64,000 nucleotides of DNA from an uncultured Alistipes sp. (GTDB lineage Bacteria > Bacteroidota > Bacteroidia > Bacteroidales > Rikenellaceae): NCBI GenBank assembly GCA_949283205.1, contig CASDSD010000020.1, positions 92,198 to 156,197 of the forward strand, written 5' to 3'. Below the pieces are notes generated by a model, which was not told where the DNA came from, searched no databases, and saw nothing but the letters and a program-made list of their open reading frames with translations. The first letter of the stretch is position 1, and each line of letters opens with the position of its first letter. Positions 9,466-18,282 of the stretch are shown here, in pieces. The position numbers and the translations under genes are program-made.

Positions 9466-9816
9466 ATGGAAAAACTCATTGAGACAATTGTCGATGCCAT
9501 ACAGGATAAGAAAGGTAAGAATATTGTATCGTTGGACCTCACGGGTTTCGACGGGGCGATATGTTCCCACTTCGTTGTATGCAATGCCGATTCCACCACA
9601 CAGGTTGCGGCCATAGCCGCCGGAATAGAAGAGAAGGTCGAAGAGGTGCTGGGTGAAAAGGCCTGGAGGATCGAAGGCCAGCAGAACGCATTCTGGATAG
9701 CGATGGACTACCTCGACGTGGTGGTGCATATCTTCCAGACCGAGCTGCGCGAATACTACAAGCTCGAAGAGCTGTGGGCCGACGCACCGATTAAGAAATA
9801 CGAATACGAACTGTAA
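9466..9816 (+). CDS. rsfS: Ribosomal silencing factor RsfS
   Basis: 116-residue protein of the YbeB/Iojap family. It binds ribosomal protein uL14 and blocks joining of the subunits when nutrients are low. The conserved core is visible: DAIQDKKGKNIVSLDL, then FVVCNADSTTQVAAIAAGI, WRIEGQQNAFWIAMDY and the ending DVVVHIFQTELREYYKLEELWADA, which matches the family's HxF....R.fY.LE.LW.DA signature. The start follows a good promoter. ftsH follows after two bases, so the two are surely translated from one message. Confidence 0.95.
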   Translation: MEKLIETIVDAIQDKKGKNIVSLDLTGFDGAICSHFVVCNADSTTQVAAIAAGIEEKVEEVLGEKAWRIEGQQNAFWIAMDYLDVVVHIFQTELREYYKLEELWADAPIKKYEYEL

Positions 9817-9818
9817 TC

Positions 9819-11999
9819 ATGGCAAACACCAATAACGACAAAAGAGGCAACATCAAAACCATACGGCCCAACTTCATGTGGATATGGGCCGCACTGGTGA
9901 TGATAATCATAGGATATTCGTTCTTCGCGGGCGGCGACTCGAAGCCCGTGACAAGCGACTGGTACACCGTTTCGGACATGATCCGCAACGGCGAGGTGCA
10001 GCGCATAAAGGTGATGAACAAGAATACCGCACTGGTATATCTTACGCCCGAAGCCATCGAAAAATACCGCGACAGCGGCGACGAACGTTACAAGCGCCTG
10101 CCGCGTCAGGGCGAGCAGCTCACATTCACCATCGGGTCGGTGGACATCCTCGACCGCGACGTCAACCAGGCCCTCGCCGAGTCGACGGTGGACAACAACC
10201 CCATAAGGCTCGAGTACGCCAACGAAAGTACGGGATGGGGAGATATCGTCCTCAACCTGCTGCCGTGGATATTCCTTATCGGAGTCTACATATTCTTTAT
10301 CCGCAGCATGTCGCGCGGCGGAGGCGGCGCCGGCGGAGGAATCATGAACGTCGGCAAGGCCCGCGCACAGGTCTTCGACAAGGACGACACCAACAAACGC
10401 GTCACGTTCAAGGATGTTGCCGGCCTCGAGGAGGCAAAGGTCGAGATAATGGAGATCGTCGACTTCCTGAAGAAGGCCGACAAATACCGCGAGCTCGGCG
10501 CCAAGATACCCAAGGGAGCGCTGCTCGTAGGCCCTCCGGGCACAGGCAAGACCCTGCTGGCAAAGGCCGTCGCAGGCGAGGCAAACGTACCGTTCCTCTC
10601 GATATCGGGATCGGACTTCGTCGAGATGTTCGTGGGTGTGGGCGCTTCGCGCGTACGTGACCTCTTCGAGCAGGCCAAGCAGAAGGCTCCGTGCATAGTC
10701 TTCATAGACGAGATCGACGCCATAGGCCGCGCCCGCGGCAAGAATGCCGGTTTCTCGGGCAACGACGAGCGCGAGAACACGCTCAACCAGCTGCTCACCG
10801 AGATGGACGGCTTCCAGACCAACACGGGCGTCATAGTCCTCGCGGCCACAAACCGCGCCGACATCCTCGACAAGGCTCTCATGCGCGCCGGCCGCTTCGA
10901 CCGTCAGATCGAGGTGGGGCTGCCCGATGTCAAGGAGCGCGAGGAGATATTCAACGTACACCTGCGCAACCTGAAGCTCGACCCGCATCTCGACCGCTCG
11001 TTCCTGGCCAAGCAGACCCCGGGATTCTCGGGCGCCGACATAGCCAACGTATGCAACGAGGCGGCCCTGATCGCCGCACGCCATAACAAAAGCAGTATAG
11101 GACGCGAGGATTTCCTCGCCGCCATCGACCGCATTGTCGGCGGACTGGAGCGCAAGAACAAGATCATAACCCCCGAGGAGAAGCGTACCATAGCATACCA
11201 CGAGGCGGGACACGCCACCGTAAGCTGGATCCTCGAGAACGCCAGCCCGCTGATCAAGGTAACCATAATTCCGCGCGGCAAGGCGCTCGGCGCCGCATGG
11301 TACCTGCCCGAGGAGCGGCAGATTACAACACGCGAGCAGCTTATGGACGAGATGGCCGCCACGCTCGGCGGACGTGTCTCGGAGCAGCTCACCTTCGGCA
11401 AGATATCGACGGGAGCGCTGAACGACCTGGAACGCGTCACCAAGATGGCCTACGCCATGGTGGCATACTACGGCATGAGCGACAAGGTGGGGACGCTGAG
11501 CTACTACGACTCGACGGGACAGAGCGACATGTCGTTCACGAAGCCCTATTCGGATCTCACGGCACAGGAGATCGACGCCGAGACAAAACATATCATCGAC
11601 GAGGCATACGTCATGGCGAAAAAGGTCCTCATGGAACATGCCGACGGGCTGAAGGAGCTGGCGGAGCTGCTGCTCTCGCGCGAGGTGGTCTTCACCGAGG
11701 ATGTGGAACGCATATTCGGCAAGCGCAAGAAGGATATCCAGCGCGAGCGCGCCGAGGCCGAAGCCGAGGAGCAGCGCAAGCAGGCCGAGGCGCTGCGACG
11801 CGAGGAGCGTGCCGAAGAGGAGGGCAAGACCGGTAACGGCAAAGCGGATACTACCGCTGGCGGCACGACCATAACCGTAAGCCTCGATCCCGAGATTACG
11901 GCCGCGAAGGAGGCCCCGAAGAGCGGGACGCAGAAGGCGGACACGGCGCCGCAAGCCGAAAGGCCCGACACCGCCGCCGCAAAAGAGAACAAGGCATAG
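9819..11999 (+). CDS. ftsH: ATP-dependent zinc metalloprotease FtsH
   Basis: 726-residue membrane-anchored AAA+ protease for quality control of membrane and cytosolic proteins. Two membrane segments flank a periplasmic domain (about 18-36 and 144-163). The AAA module has Walker A GPPGTGKT at 238-245, Walker B VFIDEID at 294-300 and the second region of homology around 345-363. The zinc site HEAGH is at 461-465. The last 100 residues are a highly charged, low-complexity tail rich in E, A and K (from about residue 635), longer than in E. coli FtsH. Its position between rsfS and cdsA is usual for Bacteroidota. Confidence 0.97.
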   Translation: MANTNNDKRGNIKTIRPNFMWIWAALVMIIIGYSFFAGGDSKPVTSDWYTVSDMIRNGEVQRIKVMNKNTALVYLTPEAIEKYRDSGDERYKRLPRQGEQLTFTIGSVDILDRDVNQALAESTVDNNPIRLEYANESTGWGDIVLNLLPWIFLIGVYIFFIRSMSRGGGGAGGGIMNVGKARAQVFDKDDTNKRVTFKDVAGLEEAKVEIMEIVDFLKKADKYRELGAKIPKGALLVGPPGTGKTLLAKAVAGEANVPFLSISGSDFVEMFVGVGASRVRDLFEQAKQKAPCIVFIDEIDAIGRARGKNAGFSGNDERENTLNQLLTEMDGFQTNTGVIVLAATNRADILDKALMRAGRFDRQIEVGLPDVKEREEIFNVHLRNLKLDPHLDRSFLAKQTPGFSGADIANVCNEAALIAARHNKSSIGREDFLAAIDRIVGGLERKNKIITPEEKRTIAYHEAGHATVSWILENASPLIKVTIIPRGKALGAAWYLPEERQITTREQLMDEMAATLGGRVSEQLTFGKISTGALNDLERVTKMAYAMVAYYGMSDKVGTLSYYDSTGQSDMSFTKPYSDLTAQEIDAETKHIIDEAYVMAKKVLMEHADGLKELAELLLSREVVFTEDVERIFGKRKKDIQRERAEAEAEEQRKQAEALRREERAEEEGKTGNGKADTTAGGTTITVSLDPEITAAKEAPKSGTQKADTAPQAERPDTAAAKENKA

Positions 12000-12044
12000 C
12001 TCGGAGGCAAGACATCAATAAAAGGACAAAACGGAAAGCAGGCC

Positions 12045-12908
12045 ATGAACGAAAAGATGAAAAATCTCTGGGTGCGCTCCCTGAGCGGCGCGGTACTCGT
12101 CGTCGTAGTGCTGGGAGCCATTCTCTGGTCGAAATGGAGTTTCGCAGCGCTGCTGATGGCCATAATGTTAGGCGGCGAGTGGGAATTCTACCGCATGGCG
12201 CACAAGGCCGGATACTCGCCACAGCGCATATTGGGACTTGTCGCCGGAGCCATCGTCCTCGCCGTGGCATTCATCCTGATGTGGATGTTCGACCGCGGCT
12301 CCTCGGTAAGCTCCCACTATCTGATGCTCGCCTTCGGTCTGATACTCTATATCATGCTGTTGCTGCCCACGATGTTCATCTGCGAGCTCTACCGCAAGAG
12401 CCCCACGCCCATCGCCAACATAGGTTCGACCCTTATGGGGGTGGTATATGTGGCCATGCCGCTGGCGCTGCTCTTTTTCATCCCGCTGCTGCTGGGCCGC
12501 GGCGTGTGGAACCCATGGGCGCTGATATTCTACATATTCATCATCTGGGCCAACGACGTCTGCGCATACCTGGTGGGCATGAGCATCGGCCGCCACCGCC
12601 TCTTCCAGCGAATCTCGCCCAAGAAGTCGTGGGAAGGATTCATAGGAGGACTCATCGGCGCCATGGTGATGGGATATGTCGCCTCGACCGTAATGCAGGG
12701 AACACATGCAATATGGATCGGCATGGCTCTGATCGCCGCCGTCACGGGCGTCTTCGGCGATCTGGTCGAGTCGCTGTTCAAGCGCTCGGTCGACGTCAAG
12801 GACTCCGGGAACATACTCCCCGGACACGGAGGCTGGCTCGACCGTTTCGACGCCCTGCTGCTGTCGATACCGTTCGTATTCATTTACCTCGTATTCTGCA
12901 TCAATTAG
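12045..12908 (+). CDS. cdsA: Phosphatidate cytidylyltransferase
   Basis: 287-residue integral membrane enzyme that converts phosphatidic acid and CTP to CDP-diacylglycerol, the branch point for all bacterial phospholipids. The CDS signature is complete near the C-terminus: SLFKRSVDVKDSGNILPGHG with the following GWLDRFD supplying the metal-binding acidic residues. About seven to eight hydrophobic segments precede it. psd, the next gene, follows after 25 bases and uses a downstream product of this pathway. Confidence 0.95.
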   Translation: MNEKMKNLWVRSLSGAVLVVVVLGAILWSKWSFAALLMAIMLGGEWEFYRMAHKAGYSPQRILGLVAGAIVLAVAFILMWMFDRGSSVSSHYLMLAFGLILYIMLLLPTMFICELYRKSPTPIANIGSTLMGVVYVAMPLALLFFIPLLLGRGVWNPWALIFYIFIIWANDVCAYLVGMSIGRHRLFQRISPKKSWEGFIGGLIGAMVMGYVASTVMQGTHAIWIGMALIAAVTGVFGDLVESLFKRSVDVKDSGNILPGHGGWLDRFDALLLSIPFVFIYLVFCIN

Positions 12909-12933
12909 AAACTCAACCTAACAGCTCCAAGTC

Positions 12934-13602
12934 ATGAAGATAAACAAGGAAGGATACAAAATCATAGCCATATCGGGCCTCGTATGTCTCGTATTCTGGC
13001 TGTTGTTATATTACTTCGAGAGCAAACACTCGGGTGTGGGGCTCCTCGTCACCGGCGCCCTGCTGCTCATCGTCTTCTGGTTCTTCATCGTGGCCTTCTT
13101 CCGTGAACCGCGCCGCGTGAAGATACACGATCCGGAGCTGGTATTCTCACCCTGCGACGGCCGCGTCGTGGTGACCGAAATAGTACACGACGACGAGTAT
13201 CTCAACGAGAACATGTTGCAGATATCGATCTTCATGTCGATAACCAACGTACATATGAACTGGGTTCCCGTAAGCGGCACCGTCGAGTACTACAAGTACC
13301 ACCCCGGACGCTTCCTCATAGCATACCACCCCAAGTCGTCGACCGAGAACGAGCGGACCACAACCGTGGTACGCATGGAGAACGGCAAGCGGGTGCTCTT
13401 CCGTCAGATTGCGGGACTCATCGCCCGCAGAATAGTCTCGTACATGAAGGTCGGGGACCACGTGACGCAGAACGATGTCTTCGGATTCATCAAGTTCGGC
13501 TCGCGCATCGATGTTCTCGTACCCAAGGACAGCGAGCTGCTGGTCGAGATAGGCGATCCCGTGGTGGGGTCGCAGACACCCCTCGTGCGGCTCAAGAAAT
13601 AG
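12934..13602 (+). CDS. psd: Phosphatidylserine decarboxylase, short Bacteroidota form
   Basis: 222-residue proenzyme that makes phosphatidylethanolamine from phosphatidylserine. Two N-terminal hydrophobic segments (about 10-30 and 36-55) anchor it. The body contains FSPCDGRVVV, SIFMSITNVHMNWVPVSG and, near the end, FGFIKFGSRIDVLVP, where the Gly-Ser bond is the expected self-cleavage site that creates the pyruvoyl cofactor. The lengths and motifs match the compact archaeal-like/Bacteroidota group rather than E. coli Psd. It lies directly after cdsA; a phosphatidylserine synthase gene is not in the window. Confidence 0.92.
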   Translation: MKINKEGYKIIAISGLVCLVFWLLLYYFESKHSGVGLLVTGALLLIVFWFFIVAFFREPRRVKIHDPELVFSPCDGRVVVTEIVHDDEYLNENMLQISIFMSITNVHMNWVPVSGTVEYYKYHPGRFLIAYHPKSSTENERTTTVVRMENGKRVLFRQIAGLIARRIVSYMKVGDHVTQNDVFGFIKFGSRIDVLVPKDSELLVEIGDPVVGSQTPLVRLKK

Positions 13603-13679
13603 CAGGGGCCGCATGTCCCGTACGGAGACAGCGGCCGGATACAACCTCCGGACCATGAAAACCATTAAAGAGTAAACGT

Positions 13680-14786
13680 ATGACAATCACCCCGCAAAAT
13701 ATCTTGAGATTCACGGTAGGCCTTGTCGTCACGGCTGTCATACTCTACCTGATGTGGTACTTCAGCGCCGTGGTAATATACATCCTCGTATCGGCCGTGC
13801 TGGCCATCATGGGGCGGCCGCTGGTAAACAAGCTCTCGGGGCTGGCAATACGCGGCAAGCAACTGCCGCGCTGGTGCGCCGCCACGGTCACGCTCATCGT
13901 GATATGGATTGTCTTCGCCACGATATTCTCACTCTTCATACCCCTCGTATTCGGCAAGATAAACGAATTCGCATCCCTCGACTTCACGTCGGTGCTGGCA
14001 TCGATCGAGGAGCCCGTGGCGCAGGCGCAGGCTTATCTGCAGCACCTCTTCGCCATGCCCGAGACGCAGTTTTCACTTACCGACACGCTTGTCACCACGC
14101 TCAAGAACCTGATCGATTACGACACCATAAACAATGCCTTCTCGTCGATCGTGAACATAGCGCTCTCGACGCTCATCACGATCTTCTCCATCTCGTTCAT
14201 CACCTTCTTCTTCCTCAAGGAGGACGGACTCTTCTACGCCATGGTGAAGGCCATGTTCCCCGAGCGGCTGCAGGAGAACGTAACGCGTGCGCTGGATTCG
14301 ATCACGGTGCTGCTGTCACGCTACTTCACCGGAATACTTACCGAGAGCATCATCCTCACGATAATAATATCCACGGCGATGATTCTCTTCGGCATGAAGA
14401 CCGACAACGCCCTGCTCATAGGCCTCATAATGGGCGTGATGAACGTCATACCCTACGCCGGGCCCCTTATCGGAGGCATAATATCCGTATGCATAGGCAT
14501 CATAACCCCCATAGACGGATATACCACCGGACACACGATAATAGTCATAGCCTGCACGCTGTTCTGCATAAAGGGTCTCGACGACTTCATCCTGCAACCC
14601 TCGCTCTATTCGGAGAGGGTCAAGGCTCACCCGCTCGAGGTGTTCCTCGTGATACTGATTGCCGGACATATGGCGGGGATCCTGGGCATGCTGCTCGCCA
14701 TACCATCGTATACGGTATTGCGCGTCCTTGCCAAGGAGTTCTTCTCGGAGTTCTCGCTCGTGCAGAAGCTAACGCAGAAAATATGA
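13680..14786 (+). CDS. AI-2E family transporter (YdiK/PerM-like permease)
   Basis: 368 residues with about eight membrane segments. The N-terminal hydrophobic pair is at 10-50, a soluble linker covers about 95-140 (LEEPVAQAQ...), and a central pair of helices ends in ITFFFLKEDG, a conserved family motif. The C-terminal part has GVMNVIPYAGPLIGGIISV and LQPSLYSERVKAHPLEVFLVILIAG, both strong family markers. Members are efflux or exchange permeases of varied and often unknown substrate. It sits 77 bases after psd and before the riboflavin kinase gene. Confidence 0.9.
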   Translation: MTITPQNILRFTVGLVVTAVILYLMWYFSAVVIYILVSAVLAIMGRPLVNKLSGLAIRGKQLPRWCAATVTLIVIWIVFATIFSLFIPLVFGKINEFASLDFTSVLASIEEPVAQAQAYLQHLFAMPETQFSLTDTLVTTLKNLIDYDTINNAFSSIVNIALSTLITIFSISFITFFFLKEDGLFYAMVKAMFPERLQENVTRALDSITVLLSRYFTGILTESIILTIIISTAMILFGMKTDNALLIGLIMGVMNVIPYAGPLIGGIISVCIGIITPIDGYTTGHTIIVIACTLFCIKGLDDFILQPSLYSERVKAHPLEVFLVILIAGHMAGILGMLLAIPSYTVLRVLAKEFFSEFSLVQKLTQKI

Positions 14787-14829
14787 TGCAGGCCGTACCG
14801 ACGGCACGACATTCGTTCGATATACAGAG

Positions 14830-15276
14830 ATGATGATAATTATAGGAAAGGTGATACACGGCGCACAGCTCGGCCGCAGGATGGGATTCCCCACGGCCAA
14901 CCTCGACGCCACACAGATAAAGGGCGCCGACAACGGTGTCTACTGCTCGCGTGCCGTCGTCGACGGCAAGATATACGGTGCCATGTCGAACCTCGGCTGC
15001 CGCCCCTCGGTAGACGGACAGAGCCGCCTGCTCGAGACCCACATATTCGATTTCCACGACGACATATACGGCAAGACCATCGAAGTACGGCTGTTGAGCA
15101 AGATCCGCGACGAGAAACGGTTCGACTCGATAGAGGAGCTGCGCCGCCAGCTCGAACGCGATGCCGACCTCTGCCGTGCTGCCCTCGCCGACGGCGCACC
15201 CAAGAAGCAGAGTTTCGGCAACATGATCCGCCGCGCCTGCTCGAGTCTGCGCGCCATGGGCAAACAACGCCCGTAG
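14830..15276 (+). CDS. Standalone riboflavin kinase domain protein
   Basis: 148 residues resembling only the C-terminal half of bifunctional RibF. Signature motifs are GKVIHGAQLGRRMGFPTANL near the N-terminus (the G.GR..GFPTANL nucleotide and Mg site), NGVYCSRAVVDG, AMSNLGCRPSVDG, and LLETHIFDFHDDIYGK with the catalytic glutamate of LETH. The FAD synthetase (nucleotidyl transferase) domain is absent, and the start codon follows 40 bases after the upstream gene, leaving no room for it. It would phosphorylate riboflavin to FMN. Another RibF elsewhere in the genome is likely but cannot be seen here. Confidence 0.85.
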   Translation: MMIIIGKVIHGAQLGRRMGFPTANLDATQIKGADNGVYCSRAVVDGKIYGAMSNLGCRPSVDGQSRLLETHIFDFHDDIYGKTIEVRLLSKIRDEKRFDSIEELRRQLERDADLCRAALADGAPKKQSFGNMIRRACSSLRAMGKQRP

Positions 15277-15314
15277 CCGCTGTCGGGAAATCATCCATAC
15301 AGAAACATACGCCG

Positions 15315-15845
15315 ATGACCCTGCGTCGCATACTGACTCTGCTGTTGCTCATACCGGCCGTCGCCGCACTGCAGTCGTGCATAAGGGAATCCGGAGATAC
15401 CGCCGATGAAACCACCCTGGTTGCAGTCGGAGACCGGGCGCCGGACTTTACGGTCACGATGACCGACGGCAGCAGCGTCACCCTCTCCGACATGCGCGAC
15501 CGCATCGTGCTGCTCAGTTTCTTGAGCATCGACTGCCCGATGTGCCGGGAAGAGATGGGTGCGGTGCAGAAGGCCGTAATCGAGCGTATCGCCGGCAAAG
15601 AGATATATTATCTTCCCGTTGTACGCGACGGCGGACATGACGCCGTGGAGGAGTTCTGCCGGCAGAATGGATGCACGTTCGCCGTGGGACTCGATCCCGA
15701 CCGTTCGATATACACGCTCTACGCCACCTCGTTCGTACCGCGCAGCTTCATAATCGACCGCAACGGCATCATACGGGCCTCATATGTCGAGTACGGCGTC
15801 GAGGTGCTGGAGGAGATCGTCACCACAGCGGAAAGCCTGCTCTAA
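15315..15845 (+). CDS. Thioredoxin-like (TlpA/AhpC-TSA type) lipoprotein
   Basis: 176 residues with a signal peptide and lipobox ending at Cys22. The thioredoxin fold begins with VGDRAPDFTVTMTDGSSVTLSDM, and the active site is CPMC at residues 74-77 in FLSIDCPMCREEM. A cis-proline is visible in TSFVPRSFIIDRNG. It would act as a membrane-tethered thiol-disulfide reductase in the periplasm. It is the last gene of the run starting at rsfS; an imperfect hairpin follows at 15920. Confidence 0.88.
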   Translation: MTLRRILTLLLLIPAVAALQSCIRESGDTADETTLVAVGDRAPDFTVTMTDGSSVTLSDMRDRIVLLSFLSIDCPMCREEMGAVQKAVIERIAGKEIYYLPVVRDGGHDAVEEFCRQNGCTFAVGLDPDRSIYTLYATSFVPRSFIIDRNGIIRASYVEYGVEVLEEIVTTAESLL

Positions 15846-15919
15846 TATCGTCTCCAACATAGTCGCACGTCTCTCCTCCCGCCCAATCCCGCAGTGCGGC
15901 AAAGATATCGAGCCGCCAC

Positions 15920-15942
15920 CCTGCCGGCATAATCCCGGCAGG
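15920..15942 (+). terminator. Hairpin after the TlpA-like gene, possible terminator
   Basis: CCTGCCGG and CCGGCAGG form an eight base-pair stem around a seven-base loop, 75 bases after the last gene of the rsfS run. No T-run follows, so intrinsic termination is uncertain. Confidence 0.35.
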
Positions 15943-16013
15943 CGGACCGGGACACCACAAACCAAGGCGTATCAAAATGGGGAGATAAATTTCTAAAATT
16001 ATTTATTAATTAC

Positions 16014-16021
16014 TATCTTTG
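16014..16021 (+). promoter_or_regulatory. -7 promoter element of the thrE pair
   Basis: TATCTTTG matches TAnnTTTG, in an unusually AT-rich stretch (about 15985-16020), some 100 bases before the first ThrE gene. Confidence 0.55.
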
Positions 16022-16122
16022 CGCCATAAAAACCGCGACGTGCCGCCCCGACGCAATACGCTGCAACGCATGGCCACATGCGGCAGAAGGGCTCGCAGCA
16101 CCGCAAACCCCTGAAATACGAC

Positions 16123-16899
16123 ATGCAGACACCAAGCAACGCCCACAGTGAACTTGCGGCGACGGTGGGTTTCATCGCCCGCTACGCCTCCTACCTCATG
16201 GGGTCGGGCGTACACACCTCGCGTGTGGTGCGCAACTCGCGACGCATAGGATCGGCTCTGGGCATAGAGATCAATCTCGCGGTATTTCCCAAGTCGATTA
16301 TCGTCTCGGGGACCGATGCCGAAGGAGAGTCGTTCAGCCGCGTCACGGCCATAGCCCCCTGCCCGATCGACTTCGAGCGCAACGCCGATCTCTCGGCGCT
16401 GAGCTGGGAGGCTTTCGACCGTAAACTTACGCTGCGGCAAATCGAGGAGCGGTACGAGCAGCTATGCTCGAAACCGAGACTGGACCCCATGCTGGTAATG
16501 ATACTCGCCGGGCTGGCCAACGCCTCGTTCTGCCGTCTCTTCGGGGGCGATCTCCAGGCCATGGGAATAGTCTTTACCGCCACGCTCTTCGGGTTCTTCG
16601 TCAAGCAGAAACTCATACAGCGCGGCCTGAACCACTTCCTGGTATTCATCGCGGCGGCATTCGCCGCCTCGCTCATGAGTTCCATGTCGCTCATTCTCGA
16701 CACCACGTCGGATGTCGCCCTGGCCACGAGCGTGCTCTTCCTCATCCCGGGAGTGCCCCTTATCAACGGGTTCATCGATATCATCGAGGGGCACATCCTG
16801 ACAGGCATATCGCGCCTTACGGCCGCCATAATGCTCGTCGCATGCATCGCCATAGGGCTCTCGGCAACACTTATGATGGTAAAATCGGAACTGCTATGA
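16123..16899 (+). CDS. Threonine/serine exporter, N-terminal subunit (ThrE/DUF1212)
   Basis: 258 residues from ATG 16123; the open frame has an earlier ATG at 16078, but the sequence between them lies close to the promoter and looks untranslated. The soluble N-terminal part has the family pattern RYASYLMGSGVHTSRVVRNS and a conserved FPKSIIVS strand. Five membrane segments occupy about 120-255, including the FLIPGVPLINGFIDI motif typical of ThrE. With the next gene it makes a split ThrE that would export threonine or serine across the inner membrane. The stop overlaps the next start by four bases. Confidence 0.88.
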   Translation: MQTPSNAHSELAATVGFIARYASYLMGSGVHTSRVVRNSRRIGSALGIEINLAVFPKSIIVSGTDAEGESFSRVTAIAPCPIDFERNADLSALSWEAFDRKLTLRQIEERYEQLCSKPRLDPMLVMILAGLANASFCRLFGGDLQAMGIVFTATLFGFFVKQKLIQRGLNHFLVFIAAAFAASLMSSMSLILDTTSDVALATSVLFLIPGVPLINGFIDIIEGHILTGISRLTAAIMLVACIAIGLSATLMMVKSELL

Positions 16900-17417
16900 T
16901 CCAGACCGCACTCGCCATACTCGCCGACGGACTCTTCGCCGCCATCGCCGCCATCGGCTTCGGCGCCATATCCGACCCTCCCATGAGGGCATTCCCCCGC
17001 ATCGCGCTGCTCGCGGCCGTCGGCCATGCACTGCGTTTTACGCTGATGACATACTTCAACGTCGACATAGCCACCGGGTCGCTCTGCGCCTCGCTTACGA
17101 TAGGCATCGGCAGCATGCTGCTCGGACGACGCATACACTGCCCCACCACCGTCATGTCGATACCCGCCCTGCTGCCCATGATACCGGGAATGTACGCCTA
17201 TAAAAGCGTATTCTCAATCATCATGTTCTTCCAGAAGATCGACGACACGGCGGCCGGAAACATGTACCTCGATTCGGCGCTGCGCAACGGTGTGATCACG
17301 GCATTCGTAATATTCATGCTCGCCGCAGGCGCCACGCTCCCCATACTCATGTTCCCCAACAAGGCATACACCATGACACGCCGCAAGGAGTATGCGCAGC
17401 AACAACAACAGATCTGA
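16896..17417 (+). CDS. Threonine/serine exporter, C-terminal subunit (ThrE_2/DUF3815)
   Basis: 173 residues with five membrane segments. The start ATG at 16896 overlaps the stop of the previous gene (ATGA), which fixes the start and implies translational coupling. IGIGSMLLGRRIHCPTTVMS and PALLPMIPGMYAYKS match the second ThrE domain, which in Corynebacterium is fused to the first. It is expected to assemble with the preceding protein in one transporter. The polyglutamine-like end (AQQQQQI) is unusual but short. A DUF6064 gene begins four bases after the stop. Confidence 0.87.
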   Translation: MIQTALAILADGLFAAIAAIGFGAISDPPMRAFPRIALLAAVGHALRFTLMTYFNVDIATGSLCASLTIGIGSMLLGRRIHCPTTVMSIPALLPMIPGMYAYKSVFSIIMFFQKIDDTAAGNMYLDSALRNGVITAFVIFMLAAGATLPILMFPNKAYTMTRRKEYAQQQQQI

Positions 17418-17421
17418 CGAT

Positions 17422-18156
17422 ATGGAACTGTTCTGGAATACCATTGCCGACTACAACGCCAATACATGGATCGCACAATGCGTGCTGATCATCATCGGCG
17501 CGCTGCTCACAACACTGCTGTTCCACCGCCCCTCGCCCGCCGTAAGGCGTGCAATGAAATGCTATATCGTAGCGCTAAACGTATGGATCGCCGCCGTCTA
17601 TTACCTGTGGTTCTGCGGCAGCAGGCCATACAATGACGCCATGGTTCTCGTGTGGAGCATCATGGCCGCCATATGGATATATGACGGCGCCACCGGATAT
17701 ACCTCCTTCGAACCAAACCGGAAGCACGGACGTCTGGCCACGCTCTTCATGCTGCTGCCGCTGGCGTACCCCCTGATATCGTTCGCGCGCGGCATGCACT
17801 TCCCGATGACGGCCTCGCCCGTAATGCCCTCGTCCGTGGCGCTCTTCACCCTGGGTTTCATGCTGGCCTTCTCGGAGCGGGTAAATCTCTTCATCGTGCT
17901 GTTCCAGCTCCATTGGGCCCTTGTCGGCGCCTCGAAGATATACTGCTACAACATACCCGAAGACGCGCTGCTCGTCTGCGCAATGATACCGGCAATATAC
18001 ATCTTCCTGCGCGAATACGTCGCGACGAACGTCTCGGCACAGAGCAAGCCCGACTACAAGACGGCACACAGGCTGCTCGTGACACTCACAGCCGGTACGG
18101 GCATACTCTTCGCCACGCTCATGCTGCGTCCGCTCATAATGCCGCTGCTGCAATAG
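17422..18156 (+). CDS. DUF6064-like integral membrane protein
   Basis: 244 residues from ATG 17422, directly after the ThrE pair. It has about seven membrane segments and begins with ELFWNTIADYNANTWIAQCV, a pattern I associate with DUF6064 (an FW..iaaYN..tWp start followed by a hydrophobic segment). The function of that family is unknown. Its tight placement suggests one message with the exporter genes, but no mechanistic link is visible. Confidence 0.6.
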   Translation: MELFWNTIADYNANTWIAQCVLIIIGALLTTLLFHRPSPAVRRAMKCYIVALNVWIAAVYYLWFCGSRPYNDAMVLVWSIMAAIWIYDGATGYTSFEPNRKHGRLATLFMLLPLAYPLISFARGMHFPMTASPVMPSSVALFTLGFMLAFSERVNLFIVLFQLHWALVGASKIYCYNIPEDALLVCAMIPAIYIFLREYVATNVSAQSKPDYKTAHRLLVTLTAGTGILFATLMLRPLIMPLLQ

Positions 18157-18251
18157 AGACGTCCCAACACTTAAGGCAAAGCCACTCATACATAGACGTT
18201 ACACGTTACATAATTCCGCCGCAGGCATATGTGATATTCGGGTTTTATTGC

Positions 18252-18259
18252 TAAATTTG
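18252..18259 (+). promoter_or_regulatory. -7 promoter element of the sialidase gene
   Basis: TAAATTTG matches TAnnTTTG, 23 bases before the sialidase start. The -33 region has no good TTTG. Confidence 0.6.
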
Positions 18260-18282
18260 TAGTAAACCAACCCGATAGAGCC

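Noticed and set aside
9756-11954. Long minus-strand open frame opposite ftsH
   Set aside because: Same explanation: the translation is Leu/Val/Arg-rich low-complexity sequence and ftsH is certain.
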